From assembly GCF_018531195.1 (NCBI RefSeq), contig NZ_JAHDYS010000009.1:124001-188000 (forward strand): a DNA stretch of 64,000 bases, written 5' to 3'. The DNA comes from Pelotalea chapellei. GTDB taxonomy: Bacteria; Desulfobacterota; Desulfuromonadia; Geobacterales; Pseudopelobacteraceae. The notes beneath the pieces were generated by a model, which was not told where the DNA came from, ran no database searches, and worked only from the letters and a program-made list of their open reading frames with translations. Made by a program: the position numbers and the translations under genes. Of the stretch, positions 10,507 to 19,812 are shown piece by piece (the first letter of the stretch is position 1; each line of letters starts with the position of its first letter).

Positions 10507-11697
10507 ATGAACTCCCAACAATGGATAGAAAAGTCGGACAACTACATTATGAAAACCTATGGACGTTATCCGATCGTGCCGGTACGGGGAGAAGGCTGCC
10601 GTCTGTGGGATGCGGATGGCAAGGAGTACCTTGATTTCCTCGGCGGCGTGGCGGTCAACAACCTTGGCCACTGCCACCCGAAGGTTGTAGCTGCCCTGCA
10701 GAAGCAGGCTGGAGAGTTGCTTCACTGCTCCAACTACTATCAGATTCCCCAGCAAATCGAACTGGCCGAACTGCTCTGCAATCACTCCTTTGCGGACAAG
10801 GCTTTTTTCTGCAACAGCGGAGCGGAGGCAAACGAGGCGGCTATCAAACTGGCCCGCAAGTATAGCCGTGACACCTACGGCCCCCAGCGTTACGAAATCA
10901 TTACCGCTGCGGAATCTTTCCACGGCCGCACCATGGCAACGGTGTCCGCAACAGGGCAGGAGAAGGTTCAACGTTTTTTTGATCCGCTGCTGCACGGCTT
11001 TACTCATGTCCCTTTCAATGATGCGGCTGCCCTGGAGGCTGCAGTTACTCCTAATACCTGTGCCATTATGCTGGAACCGATCCAGGGTGAAGGGGGTGTT
11101 AATGTACCCTCGCCAGGATATTTTCAGGAGGTGCGGCGTATTTGCGACCAGCATGGTCTGCTGCTGATTTTTGATGAGGTGCAGGTGGGCATGGGACGTA
11201 CCGGCAAGCTCTTCGCCTATGAGCATTTTGATGTAGTGCCTGACATAATGACTCTTGCCAAGGCCCTGGCAGGAGGTGCTCCAATCGGTACCATGCTTGC
11301 TGCCGACAAATATGCTGCTGCCTTTACTCCCGGTACCCACGGTTCAACGTTCGGCGGCAATCCACTGGTCTGCGCGGCCGCCATTGCAACAGTCAGGACA
11401 ATTCTGGAAGATGGTATCCTTAATCGCACCGAAGAAATCGGAGAATACCTGTTGGGCGAACTGGAAACCTTGGGCAAAAAGTATTCCTTTGTAAAGGAAG
11501 TGCGTGGCATCGGCCTGATGATCGGCATGAGCCTTGAGATACCGGGTGCCGAGATCGTCAAAAAAGGACATGAGTGTGGTGTCCTCTTGAACGTAACCCA
11601 TGACACGGTGCTGCGCTTTGTACCGCCGCTGGTAGTGACCAAGCAGGAGATCAACTTAATGATTGAACTGCTGGACGGAATCTTCGCCAAAATCTAA
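10507..11697 (+). CDS. argD: Acetylornithine aminotransferase
   Basis: A PLP class-III aminotransferase that transfers the amino group of glutamate to N-acetylglutamate semialdehyde; many homologues also act in lysine synthesis. It has CNSGAEANEAAIKLAR, SFHGRTMATVSATGQ, EPIQGEGGVN, the PLP-aspartate stretch LLIFDEVQVGMGRTG and the Schiff-base lysine in TLAKALAGGAPIG. At 396 residues it is full length. It sits between argB and argF in the same direction, 41 and 37 bases from each. Confidence 0.95.
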   Translation: MNSQQWIEKSDNYIMKTYGRYPIVPVRGEGCRLWDADGKEYLDFLGGVAVNNLGHCHPKVVAALQKQAGELLHCSNYYQIPQQIELAELLCNHSFADKAFFCNSGAEANEAAIKLARKYSRDTYGPQRYEIITAAESFHGRTMATVSATGQEKVQRFFDPLLHGFTHVPFNDAAALEAAVTPNTCAIMLEPIQGEGGVNVPSPGYFQEVRRICDQHGLLLIFDEVQVGMGRTGKLFAYEHFDVVPDIMTLAKALAGGAPIGTMLAADKYAAAFTPGTHGSTFGGNPLVCAAAIATVRTILEDGILNRTEEIGEYLLGELETLGKKYSFVKEVRGIGLMIGMSLEIPGAEIVKKGHECGVLLNVTHDTVLRFVPPLVVTKQEINLMIELLDGIFAKI

Positions 11698-11734
11698 TTT
11701 TCAATTTGATTACTTTTTATGAACAGGAACTGTT

Positions 11735-12655
11735 ATGACCAGGCATTTTTTAGCACTGCATGATTACACCAAGGATGAACTGGACGGTCTGCTGGATCTG
11801 GCTGGTGAGCTGAAAGAGAAGCAGAAGCAGGGGATTGAGCATCATCTGCTGAAGGGCAAGACCTTGGCGATGATTTTTGAAAAATCTTCCACCCGCACTC
11901 GCATCTCCTTTGAAGTAGGCATGTATCAACTGGGTGGGCACGGTCTGTTTATCTCCAACAAGGATTCTCAGATTGGCCGAGGCGAGCCGATCAGGGATAC
12001 GGCGCGTGTTATGTCACGTTACTGTGACGGTGTCATGATCCGCACCTTCGGACAGGAAATAGCAGAAGAGTTTGCAGAATACTCCAGTGTGCCGGTGATA
12101 AACGGGTTAACGGACCTGTTCCATCCATGTCAGATTCTTGCGGACCTACAGACGGTTATTGAGCATAAAAAGTCATATGAAGGGCTGAAGTTTGCCTGGG
12201 TAGGCGATGGCAACAATATGGCAAACACATGGATAGAAGCCGCCGCTCTTTGCGGTTTCGATCTGGTTCTAGCCTGTCCCCAAGGATATGAGCCGGACGC
12301 GCAGGTTCTTGCCTGGGCGGAGGCTAAGAGCCCGGGAAGAGTCACTCTGACGACTGATCCTGCGGTTGCTGTGGCTGGTGCGGATGTAGTCAACACCGAC
12401 GTCTGGGCCAGCATGGGCCAGGAAGAGGAGCAGAGGGAGCGGGAAAAAGCCTTTGCGGGATATTGTCTGGACGATAACCTTCTTGGTCGAGCCAAACCCG
12501 ACTGTATCGTGCTGCATTGTCTGCCCGCTCACCGCGGAGAAGAAATTTCCGATTCGGTCATTGAAGGGAAAAATTCTGTAGTATGGGACGAGGCAGAGAA
12601 TCGGCTGCATATACAGAAAGCAATTCTCGTGCGCTTGATGAGCGGGCAGGAATAA
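11735..12655 (+). CDS. argF: Ornithine carbamoyltransferase
   Basis: Forms citrulline from ornithine and carbamoyl phosphate. The 306-residue product contains the carbamoyl-phosphate binding motif FEKSSTRTRISFE, the FHPCQILADL segment, DGNNMANTW, and the ornithine-side Cys motif VLHCLPAHRGEEI. The gene lies between argD and argG, and spacing suggests one transcript. Confidence 0.97.
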   Translation: MTRHFLALHDYTKDELDGLLDLAGELKEKQKQGIEHHLLKGKTLAMIFEKSSTRTRISFEVGMYQLGGHGLFISNKDSQIGRGEPIRDTARVMSRYCDGVMIRTFGQEIAEEFAEYSSVPVINGLTDLFHPCQILADLQTVIEHKKSYEGLKFAWVGDGNNMANTWIEAAALCGFDLVLACPQGYEPDAQVLAWAEAKSPGRVTLTTDPAVAVAGADVVNTDVWASMGQEEEQREREKAFAGYCLDDNLLGRAKPDCIVLHCLPAHRGEEISDSVIEGKNSVVWDEAENRLHIQKAILVRLMSGQE

Positions 12656-12715
12656 TAGTAATCTTGCAGGTCAAGCTTGAAGTTCAAATTCGATTATCCA
12701 CATAAGGAGACTTAC

Positions 12716-13939
12716 ATGGCACAGAAACAGGACATCCAAAAAATCGTTTTGGCTTACTCAGGCGGGTTGGACACCTCCATTATTCTTAAATGGTTGAAGA
12801 ATGAGTATGGCTGCAAAGTTGTAGCCTTTTCGGCCGACCTGGGGCAGGGAGAAGAACTTGATCCGGTGCGTGAAAAAGCTTTGGCTACCGGTGCAGATGA
12901 AGTTTATATCGATGACCTGAGAGAGGAGTTCGTCAGGGATTTTGTCTACCCGATGTTTCGAGCCAACGCAATTTATGAAGGGCACTATCTGCTCGGTACT
13001 TCGATTGCCCGTCCGCTGATCGCCAAGCGCCAGATGGAAATTGCTGCCAAGGAACAGTGCGATGCGGTTTCCCATGGTGCCACCGGCAAGGGTAACGATC
13101 AGGTGCGTTTCGAACTGGCATATTATCACTTTAATCCGGCCATCAAAGTCGTTGCCCCCTGGCGTGAGTGGGACCTGAACAGCCGTCAGGCCCTGATTGA
13201 GTATGCCAAGAAGAACGATATCCCGATTCCAGTTACTAAAAAACGTCCCTGGTCCTCTGACCGCAACCTGCTGCACATCTCCTTTGAAGGTGGTATTCTT
13301 GAGGACACCTGGGCTGAGGCTCCCGAGGAAATGTATGTGCTGACAGGTTCACCGGAGAATGCTCCCGATACTCCTCAGTACGTTGAAATTGAGTTCAAAA
13401 ACGGAAATGCAGTGGCAGTGGATGGCAAGCAGATGACTCCTGCCGAACTTCTGGCCCACCTTAACACTCTGGGTGGTAAACATGGTATTGGTCGAGTGGA
13501 TCTATTGGAAAATCGTTCCGTTGGTATGAAATCCCGTGGTGTCTATGAGACCCCCGGTGGCACGATTCTGCGGGAAGCCCATTCAGCAGTGGAGCAGATT
13601 ACAATGGACCGGGAAGTTATGCGCATTCGTGACGGCCTGATACCTGAATATGCACGTCTTGTCTATGCCGGTTATTGGTTTTCACCAGAGCGTCAGATGT
13701 TGCAGACACTGGTGGATGAATCACAGAAATGCGTTAATGGCGTCGCCCGCGTCAAGCTCTACAAAGGACTTTGCCGGACTGTCGGGCGTAAATCCGAAAC
13801 CGATTCACTCTTTAATCTCGATTTTGCTACTTTTGAAATGGATCAGGTTTACAACCAGGCTGATGCAGAAGGTTTCATCAAGATCAACAGTCTGCGGCTG
13901 CGCATCAGATCGTTGATGCAATCATCGAAAAAGAAGTAG
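12716..13939 (+). CDS. argG: Argininosuccinate synthase
   Basis: Ligates citrulline and aspartate with ATP hydrolysis to AMP. The P-loop [10 protein letters not shown] is near residue 15, followed by [15 protein letters not shown] and [15 protein letters not shown]. The ATG at 12716 is supported by AAGGAGA 6-7 bases upstream and gives 407 residues, the normal length; an in-frame TTG at 12677 has no such site. The stop is followed 4 bases later by the Nudix gene. Confidence 0.97.
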   Translation: MAQKQDIQKIVLAYSGGLDTSIILKWLKNEYGCKVVAFSADLGQGEELDPVREKALATGADEVYIDDLREEFVRDFVYPMFRANAIYEGHYLLGTSIARPLIAKRQMEIAAKEQCDAVSHGATGKGNDQVRFELAYYHFNPAIKVVAPWREWDLNSRQALIEYAKKNDIPIPVTKKRPWSSDRNLLHISFEGGILEDTWAEAPEEMYVLTGSPENAPDTPQYVEIEFKNGNAVAVDGKQMTPAELLAHLNTLGGKHGIGRVDLLENRSVGMKSRGVYETPGGTILREAHSAVEQITMDREVMRIRDGLIPEYARLVYAGYWFSPERQMLQTLVDESQKCVNGVARVKLYKGLCRTVGRKSETDSLFNLDFATFEMDQVYNQADAEGFIKINSLRLRIRSLMQSSKKK

Positions 13940-13943
13940 GGAA

Positions 13944-14408
13944 TTGACAAAGGTCAGATTGTACAAAAAAGAACATATTGTCACTTCGGTTGTTGCAGTG
14001 ATCGTGGATGAAGAGGGGCGGGTGCTTCTGACGAGGAGAAACATCGCCCCTTTCCAGGATCTGTGGGTAATGCCGGGTGGCAAAATCGATCTGGGAGAGA
14101 AAATTCTTGATGCATTGAAGCGGGAGGTGCATGAAGAAGTCGGCCTTGAAATTGAGATACAAGGGCTGATCGACGTATTTGAGCACCTGACGCCTGGGGA
14201 GGCAAATTGCCACTTTGTGATCCTCTATTATCGGTGCCGGCCTGTTTTCTGCGATCTTCATCCCAACGAGGATGAAGTGGCGGAGGCTGCCTGGGTTCCT
14301 GCTTCAGAACTTATGAACTATACCCTCCCCGCCGGTGCCCGCTTTATTCTTGGCAAGGTTTTTCCCGAACTCTCCCTCTGTGACCTGCCGGTTACCGTTG
14401 ATGCCTGA
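13944..14408 (+). CDS. Nudix hydrolase
   Basis: A small pyrophosphohydrolase of the Nudix fold. The Nudix box is complete (GGKIDLGE, then REVHEEVGL), with conserved upstream strands VVAVIVDEEGRVLLTRR and the LWVMPGG approach. Substrate cannot be read from sequence; MutT-like, ADP-ribose or other nucleoside diphosphate derivatives are all possible. No ATG is available: TTG at 13944 with a closely spaced AGGGA, or TTG at 13959 behind AAAGG, are the candidates. The 3' end overlaps the next gene by 8 bases, so the two are translationally coupled. Confidence 0.85.
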   Translation: MTKVRLYKKEHIVTSVVAVIVDEEGRVLLTRRNIAPFQDLWVMPGGKIDLGEKILDALKREVHEEVGLEIEIQGLIDVFEHLTPGEANCHFVILYYRCRPVFCDLHPNEDEVAEAAWVPASELMNYTLPAGARFILGKVFPELSLCDLPVTVDA

Positions 14409-15555
14409 GATCATTGACAAAAGGGTAAATCTTGAATTTCCCCTGGGCCATCATCTGCATTGCATGATTGTCCAGATTCCCAATCGCCTTAAGCGTGCCG
14501 GTACCGGATACACCATCACTGATCCGCAAGAGAAGTGGCAACTGGTAAGGTCTGTGCTTGATCTGGTTATTTCCGGTGAAGGAAACCTCAAGAAGCTCCA
14601 TTTTTTGCTCTTCCCTGAGTCAAGCTTGCCGGCTTCGCGTTTTGACGATCTGCTGGCGATCATTAGTCAAAAGTTTAGAGCAAATACAGTTACGGTTTTT
14701 GGAATTGAGCATGTCCGGCTGCATGAATACCGGGCACTGCTGGAGCGGTTCCGCGAGGACAATGCCGAGGCAATCGAGCTGGTGGACAAGGATATTGATG
14801 CCGGAGATGTGTTGGATGTTCCGGTCAACTGGTGCTGCATTGCCATCAAGGAAGCAAACGGGAGTCTTCGAGTTTTTCTGGAAGCAAAAAGCCATCCCTT
14901 CCATGGCGAAGAGTATATCGATACGTTCCACGACCTCTATCGAGGCAGACATTTTTATCTGTTTCGCAGCAGGCCCTCCTGTTTCAACTTCATGGCTATA
15001 ATTTGTCTCGACTACCTCTATCGGGACTTGTATACCTCGAATATCCGGCAGATCATTGACCATGCAAACAATCTTTTCTTTTCTACGCGGCAGGGGCTGG
15101 ACGCACTATTTGTGATCCAGTGCAATCCCAAGCCGGAACATCGTGCCTATCGTGATGTGATCAGCGGGTTTTATGGAGAGTATTTGGAAAATACACCAGG
15201 AGTCCGTGAGACGGTGACAGTGTTTGGCAATGTATCTGATGAGAGTAGAATCGGCGATGCCAAAGCTGGTCAAGGTTTCGGCAATTCCAGTATAGTCATC
15301 AACCGTAATCATCGTCTTGCACAGGTAAAATTTTCAGAATTTATCACGGATGATTTTGATGGTGCGCCGGTTTGCCGACTGCGCTTTGGCAGCGGGACCC
15401 GATTGATCTATATAAACTTGCCGCAGCAGCACGAAATTGACCCGCGAACCACGCGAGTTCCGCTTAAAATACATACGATTATGGAACTTGATGATTCCGG
15501 TGCGTGGCGAAAGATTACTTTTGATGAGGAAGACTATGAGATTGTTCGCGCATAG
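14401..15555 (+). CDS. Nitrilase-fold (carbon-nitrogen hydrolase-like) protein, function unknown
   Basis: I do not recognise a named family. The 384 residues show what looks like a nitrilase-superfamily Glu-Lys-Cys triad: Glu73 in LLFPESSLP, Lys163 in LEAKSHPF and Cys202 in AIICLDYLY, with the expected strand context and spacing (39 residues between Lys and Cys). The chain then continues with an unfamiliar C-terminal part (IQCNPKPEHRAYRD and after). Real members would cleave or transfer amide or nitrile C-N bonds. The ATG at 14401 overlaps the Nudix stop. Position between argG and argH suggests a link to arginine or nitrogen metabolism, which is inference only. Confidence 0.75.
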   Translation: MPEIIDKRVNLEFPLGHHLHCMIVQIPNRLKRAGTGYTITDPQEKWQLVRSVLDLVISGEGNLKKLHFLLFPESSLPASRFDDLLAIISQKFRANTVTVFGIEHVRLHEYRALLERFREDNAEAIELVDKDIDAGDVLDVPVNWCCIAIKEANGSLRVFLEAKSHPFHGEEYIDTFHDLYRGRHFYLFRSRPSCFNFMAIICLDYLYRDLYTSNIRQIIDHANNLFFSTRQGLDALFVIQCNPKPEHRAYRDVISGFYGEYLENTPGVRETVTVFGNVSDESRIGDAKAGQGFGNSSIVINRNHRLAQVKFSEFITDDFDGAPVCRLRFGSGTRLIYINLPQQHEIDPRTTRVPLKIHTIMELDDSGAWRKITFDEEDYEIVRA

Positions 15556-15611
15556 TACTTCTTACCAAATAAGAGGCAGGGCCTCTGCTATTTCATGTTA
15601 TGGAGAATGCC

Positions 15612-16988
15612 ATGTCTAAGGATAAACTGTGGGGGGGACGCTTCACCCAGCCCACTGACAGGTTTGTAGAAGAGTTCACAGCATCAATCCAATTCGACAA
15701 GCGTCTGTATCATCAGGATATCAGAGGCTCCATCGCTCATGCCCGCATGCTGGGCAAACAGGGAATCATTTCTCTGGATGATGTGGAAAATATCGTGCAT
15801 GGCCTGCAACAGATCCTGCATCAGATAGAGGCCGGTTCTTTTGATTTTTCCATCAGCCTTGAAGATATTCATATGAACATCGAAGCTAGGCTCTCCGCTG
15901 CCATCGGTGAAGCAGGTAAACGACTGCATACCGGAAGGTCGCGCAATGACCAGGTAGCGCTGGACATTCGTCTTTACCTGCGTGATGAAATCATTGATAT
16001 CTGTACCTACATCGATCTTCTTATTGATGCGCTGTTGACCCAGGCGGAGAATAATCTTGATACAATCATGCCTGGTTTTACGCATCTGCAGACAGCGCAG
16101 CCCATTCTTTTTGCTCATCATCTCATGGCCTATGTGGAAATGTTCAAACGTGACCGCGCTCGCCTCGACGATTGTTTGAAACGCGTCAATGTTATGCCAC
16201 TCGGGTCCGGGGCCCTTGCAGGAACTACCTTTCCAATCGACCGGGAGTATGTGGCCGAACAACTGGATTTTCCCCTCATTACACGCAATTCTCTGGATGC
16301 GGTTTCGGACCGGGACTTTTCACTGGAATTCCTTGCCGATGCTTCAATTCTGATGATGCATCTTTCCCGTTTTTCCGAGGAGTTGATTATCTGGTCAACT
16401 AGTGCCTTCAGATTCATTGAGCTGTCTGACAGCTTCTGCACCGGATCTTCGATCATGCCTCAAAAGAAAAACCCGGATGTTCCGGAGTTGGTCAGGGGGA
16501 AGACAGGCCGTGTGTATGGTAACCTGATAGCATTGCTGACAGTGATGAAGTCTTTGCCGCTTGCTTACAACAAGGATATGCAGGAAGACAAAGAGCCACT
16601 TTTTGATACTATTGACACCGTAAAAGGTAGTCTTAAAGTCTTTGCCGACATGATCAAGGACATGAAAGTCTACGATGACAACATGCGCCAAGCTGCCGGG
16701 GAAGGTTTCTCCACTGCAACTGATGTTGCCGATTACCTGGTGCGCAAGGGACTTCCCTTCCGTGATGCCCATGAAGCGGTAGGTAATGCTGTAAAATATT
16801 GTGTGGAAAACGAGATGGATATAACTGAATTGTCGCTTGCGGAATGGCAGCTCTTTTCACCATATTTCGATTCTGATATTTTTGAGGCAATCACTGTCGA
16901 TGCCTGTATACATGCCCGCAACGTACCTGGAGGTACTGCTCGGGAACGCGTTTGGGACGAAATCGTCAGGTCCCGGGAAGCAAAGTAA
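15612..16988 (+). CDS. argH: Argininosuccinate lyase
   Basis: Cleaves argininosuccinate to arginine and fumarate. Family signatures are WGGRF at the N-terminus, [20 protein letters not shown]-type motif ([12 protein letters not shown]) and the signature loop [19 protein letters not shown] at 15612 is preferred because GGAG lies about 6 bases upstream and gives the usual N-terminus; an ATG at 15600 is upstream. It closes the arginine block and is followed after 4 bases by the GspA-like gene. Confidence 0.97.
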   Translation: MSKDKLWGGRFTQPTDRFVEEFTASIQFDKRLYHQDIRGSIAHARMLGKQGIISLDDVENIVHGLQQILHQIEAGSFDFSISLEDIHMNIEARLSAAIGEAGKRLHTGRSRNDQVALDIRLYLRDEIIDICTYIDLLIDALLTQAENNLDTIMPGFTHLQTAQPILFAHHLMAYVEMFKRDRARLDDCLKRVNVMPLGSGALAGTTFPIDREYVAEQLDFPLITRNSLDAVSDRDFSLEFLADASILMMHLSRFSEELIIWSTSAFRFIELSDSFCTGSSIMPQKKNPDVPELVRGKTGRVYGNLIALLTVMKSLPLAYNKDMQEDKEPLFDTIDTVKGSLKVFADMIKDMKVYDDNMRQAAGEGFSTATDVADYLVRKGLPFRDAHEAVGNAVKYCVENEMDITELSLAEWQLFSPYFDSDIFEAITVDACIHARNVPGGTARERVWDEIVRSREAK

Positions 16989-16992
16989 CCTC

Positions 16993-17853
16993 ATGTACTG
17001 CGATTTTTACGGACTTAAAGAAAAACCGTTTACAATCACCCCCAATCCTGAATTTATTTTTCTGAGTCGTAATCATCGGGAAGCCTTTGCTCATCTCTTG
17101 TATGGTGTGGACAGTCATGCCGGTTTCATTGCCATGACCGGAGAAGTTGGTACTGGAAAAACCACCCTGCTGCGGACTTTGCTGACCCAATTGGATGCAG
17201 ACAAATATCGCAGTGCATTGATTTTCAATACATGCCTTTCCTGGGAACAATTGCTGGCTACTATTTGCCGCGAATTTGATATTACGCCGGTCGAATCGAG
17301 CCGTTTCGGCTATCTGGACGCTTTAAACCGCTTCCTGCTGGATCAGCATTTAGTAGGTTCCACTGTCGTGTTAGTGATTGACGAAGCTCAGAACATGGCT
17401 CCCGATGTTCTTGAGCAGATACGTATGTTGTCCAACATGGAAACGGAGCAGGATAAGCTCATTCAGATAATTCTGGCTGGCCAACCAGAGCTTGAAGATG
17501 TTCTTGCCCGCCATGACTTACGCCAGCTCAGTCAGCGTATAACTGTTCGTTGCAGACTTATCCCCATGGGACTGAACGACACTGGTGACTACATCAGTCA
17601 CCGCTTGAAAGTTTCAGGATGTCGAATTCCGAACCTCTTTTCTCGCGGAGCAGTAAAGTGTATTTACAGATTTTCTAAAGGAGTTCCACGCCTGATAAAT
17701 ATTGCCTGTGAGCAGACTTTGGTCATGGCCTGGACGCAAGAGCGTACCTCTATCACAAAAGGTATGGTCGCCGAGGTGCTCGCAGAGACCGGTTCCTTTC
17801 GCCGCCGAGGAATCATGCGGCGTTTTTTAAACTGGCTTGCAGCCGGAAGGTGA
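16993..17853 (+). CDS. ExeA/GspA-type AAA ATPase
   Basis: A 286-residue P-loop ATPase of the ExeA/GspA/MshM group: N-terminal MYCDFYGLKEKPFTITPNPEF, Walker A GEVGTGKTTLL near residue 50, Walker B VLVIDEAQNM and sensor LAGQPEL. Family members work with GspB to place the type II secretion secretin in the envelope, or take part in MSHA-type pilus biogenesis. No peptidoglycan-binding domain follows the ATPase, unlike Aeromonas ExeA. The next gene is a GspB-like protein, which supports this reading. No other secretion genes are in the window. Confidence 0.88.
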   Translation: MYCDFYGLKEKPFTITPNPEFIFLSRNHREAFAHLLYGVDSHAGFIAMTGEVGTGKTTLLRTLLTQLDADKYRSALIFNTCLSWEQLLATICREFDITPVESSRFGYLDALNRFLLDQHLVGSTVVLVIDEAQNMAPDVLEQIRMLSNMETEQDKLIQIILAGQPELEDVLARHDLRQLSQRITVRCRLIPMGLNDTGDYISHRLKVSGCRIPNLFSRGAVKCIYRFSKGVPRLINIACEQTLVMAWTQERTSITKGMVAEVLAETGSFRRRGIMRRFLNWLAAGR

Positions 17854-17858
17854 TCCAT

Positions 17859-18629
17859 ATGAGTTATATCCTCGATGCGTTGAAAAAAACTGAACGTGAA
17901 AAGGCCAGAAAGGAACGGCATGCCGGAAGGGCCAGCCTTTCCGGAGAGCTGTTCAACGATGACTTATCTCATCGTGGCACCAGTAATAACGTAAGAATTT
18001 TAATTGTGGTGATACTTGCTTCACTGGTGACATTCGGTGTGACCTGGTATTTGCTTAAGGAAAAAAAAGGACACAAGGTTCCATCACTACCAGTTGCGTC
18101 ACAGGCCTTACCGCCATCCAGTCCTCCGATATCCTCCATGCTACCGGTTCCTGCAAGCTCACCTGTGCCTCTGCCTGCCACGCCTCCCGTTACGTCAGCT
18201 CCCACCCAGGCCGTTGCTCCATCTGGCCCGGTTCCACCTGGTGTTCAGCCGGCTCAGAATGCACTGCCGCCAGCAGCCACGGAAGAGATGGATGAGGGTG
18301 AAGGTAGGGGGCGCCGGAGATCCAGGGCAGCACGGAACTCTGAAACTGTCCCATCCAGCCCGATTCAGCAACAGAACCCGACTCAGCAACAGAACAATTT
18401 AACTCAGGACAATATATCCGCCCCCGGAGATATTAAAGTTTCAGGCATAGCTTGGCAGGATGAACGCCGTGCGCGCAGGGCAGTTGTAAATGGGTTTCTG
18501 CTGCATGAAGGAAGTGTTGTTTCAGGAGCCAGGATTACTGAAATTCAGCAGGACCGGGTACGTTTTTCCCAGAATGGCAAAACATTTGATATTTCTCTTG
18601 TGTCAGCAGGAATGCCTTTAAATAAATAA
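17859..18629 (+). CDS. GspB-like membrane protein
   Basis: A 256-residue bitopic inner-membrane protein. It opens with the GspB-type MSYILDALKKTEREK, has one membrane segment at about 45-65 (ILIVVILASLVTFGVTWYLL), a Pro/Ser/Ala-rich periplasmic linker at about 75-155, a Gln/Asn-rich stretch, and a C-terminal globular domain (GDIKVSGIAWQDERRARRA, then VRFSQNGKTFDISL) matching the type II secretion B subunit (T2SSB). ATG at 17859 has GGAAGG 8 bases upstream. It should pair with the ATPase just upstream to span the cell wall for secretin assembly. Confidence 0.85.
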   Translation: MSYILDALKKTEREKARKERHAGRASLSGELFNDDLSHRGTSNNVRILIVVILASLVTFGVTWYLLKEKKGHKVPSLPVASQALPPSSPPISSMLPVPASSPVPLPATPPVTSAPTQAVAPSGPVPPGVQPAQNALPPAATEEMDEGEGRGRRRSRAARNSETVPSSPIQQQNPTQQQNNLTQDNISAPGDIKVSGIAWQDERRARRAVVNGFLLHEGSVVSGARITEIQQDRVRFSQNGKTFDISLVSAGMPLNK

Positions 18630-18644
18630 TGATAGGAGAGGTTG

Positions 18645-19403
18645 ATGCGTCTTCCTGTAGGCCTGCTTCTTATACTTATTTGTACAGTATCCTGTGGAAA
18701 GAGAGGTGCTCTCATCTATCCTGAGATGGCGGCGCCAACAGCTCCGGCTGAGGTCACCGCACTTCAGTCGGGCTCTGAAGTAAAAATATCGTTACTGCTT
18801 CCCCAAAAGGACCTTGCTGGTCGTCCCCTGAGAGAACTTGCTGGATTCAAGCTTTTCAAGCAAGTGACAGATGCAACCAAAGAGGGAGCATGCAAGGCCT
18901 GCAGTTCCGAGGCCCTCCTTGCAAAAACCGTTTTTTTCGACCATCCCGGCACCGCAGTGCAACGGTATGACAACCGTTTCATTCTGCTTGACAGTCAGGT
19001 GCATTCAGGAATTGACTATGTTTATTACGTGCAGTCTTTTCTTCAGGATGGAACCAATGGTGTCGCGTCGCTGCCAGTGACGGTGAGCGTCGTTCCGGTT
19101 TTGGCGCCGCCTGCGCTTAAGGCGGTCCCGGAACCAACAGAAGTCCGCCTTGAGCTTGCGGCACCATCTCCTGCACCAGGTACTTTCGTTGGTTTCTCAA
19201 TCTACAGAGCCATAAAAGGACAGCCTTTTCCATACAGACCTCTTACCAAGGAACCGGTTGTCTCTAGGGTGTTTTCTGATTTTGGGCTTCAACGCCAACT
19301 GATGTATACGTATGTTGCAAAAACAGTAGTGCGTTTGCCCAATGGAGCTCTTGCAGAAAGTGCCGCTTCTGACACGGTGGAAGTCCAGCTGTCCGAAGAC
19401 TGA
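18645..19403 (+). CDS. Lipoprotein with fibronectin type III-like region
   Basis: The 252-residue product begins with a lipoprotein signal peptide ending in a lipobox (ICTVSC, Cys about residue 18). The mature part contains segments reading like fibronectin type III strands (APTAPAEVTALQSGSEVKI, and later PAPGTFVGFSIYRA with DTVEVQL). Two such units seem present. AGGAGAGG lies just before the TTG/ATG pair; the ATG at 18645 is used. Co-directional with the GspA/GspB-like pair and ending at the terminator at 19421, it may be their partner in the envelope; function is unknown. Confidence 0.8.
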   Translation: MRLPVGLLLILICTVSCGKRGALIYPEMAAPTAPAEVTALQSGSEVKISLLLPQKDLAGRPLRELAGFKLFKQVTDATKEGACKACSSEALLAKTVFFDHPGTAVQRYDNRFILLDSQVHSGIDYVYYVQSFLQDGTNGVASLPVTVSVVPVLAPPALKAVPEPTEVRLELAAPSPAPGTFVGFSIYRAIKGQPFPYRPLTKEPVVSRVFSDFGLQRQLMYTYVAKTVVRLPNGALAESAASDTVEVQLSED

Positions 19404-19420
19404 GTTTTGTAGACATTACA

Positions 19421-19461
19421 AAAACTAAAAAGGCGCCCGAGATGGGCGCCTTTTTAGTTTT
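19421..19461. terminator. Bidirectional intrinsic terminator
   Basis: A perfect 18-bp inverted repeat (left arm 19421-19438, right arm 19444-19461) with a 5-base loop GAGAT. The GC-rich core GGCGCCC/GGGCGCC is flanked by A-runs and T-runs on both sides, so it works as an intrinsic terminator for the rightward lipoprotein gene and for leftward atpE. Confidence 0.95.
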
Positions 19462-19477
19462 TAAGCTGTTTTAAAAA

Positions 19478-19753
19478 TTACTTGGCAACGGTTTCAGCCA
19501 GTTTGACAGCGATATCCTTGTAGGGGTTAGCGAACAGGATGATCAGGCAGACAACCAGGGCGTAGATTGCCAGAGACTCGATCATGGCCAGACCGATCAT
19601 CATGGTGGTCAGGATCTTTCCGGAAGCACCAGGGTTACGGGAGACGCCTTCAACAGCACTTTTAACTGCGAGACCCTGGCCAATGCCGGTGCCCACAGTT
19701 CCCAATGTCATACCAATTCCAGCTGCCAGAACGCACATTGTGAAAAAACTCAT
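19478..19753 (-). CDS. atpE: ATP synthase F0 subunit c
   Basis: A 91-residue two-helix proteolipid forming the rotor ring. Helix 1 carries the Gly motif (GIGMTLGTVGTGIGQG), the loop has SRNPGASGK, and helix 2 has the ion-binding Glu59 in GLAMIESLAIYAL. By alignment with the Na+-binding c subunit of Ilyobacter tartaricus, Gln26, Glu59, Ser60 and Tyr64 match sodium ligands (Q32, E65, S66, Y70), but Leu61 replaces Thr67. Coupling ion is therefore ambiguous, with H+ more likely. It is last in the leftward F0 block, ahead of the bidirectional terminator. Confidence 0.97.
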   Translation of the reverse strand: MSFFTMCVLAAGIGMTLGTVGTGIGQGLAVKSAVEGVSRNPGASGKILTTMMIGLAMIESLAIYALVVCLIILFANPYKDIAVKLAETVAK

Positions 19754-19812
19754 TTTACTTCTCCTCTCTTCTTTTGATTAATATCCTAAATAATATAGGA
19801 TTCGTGAATCGA

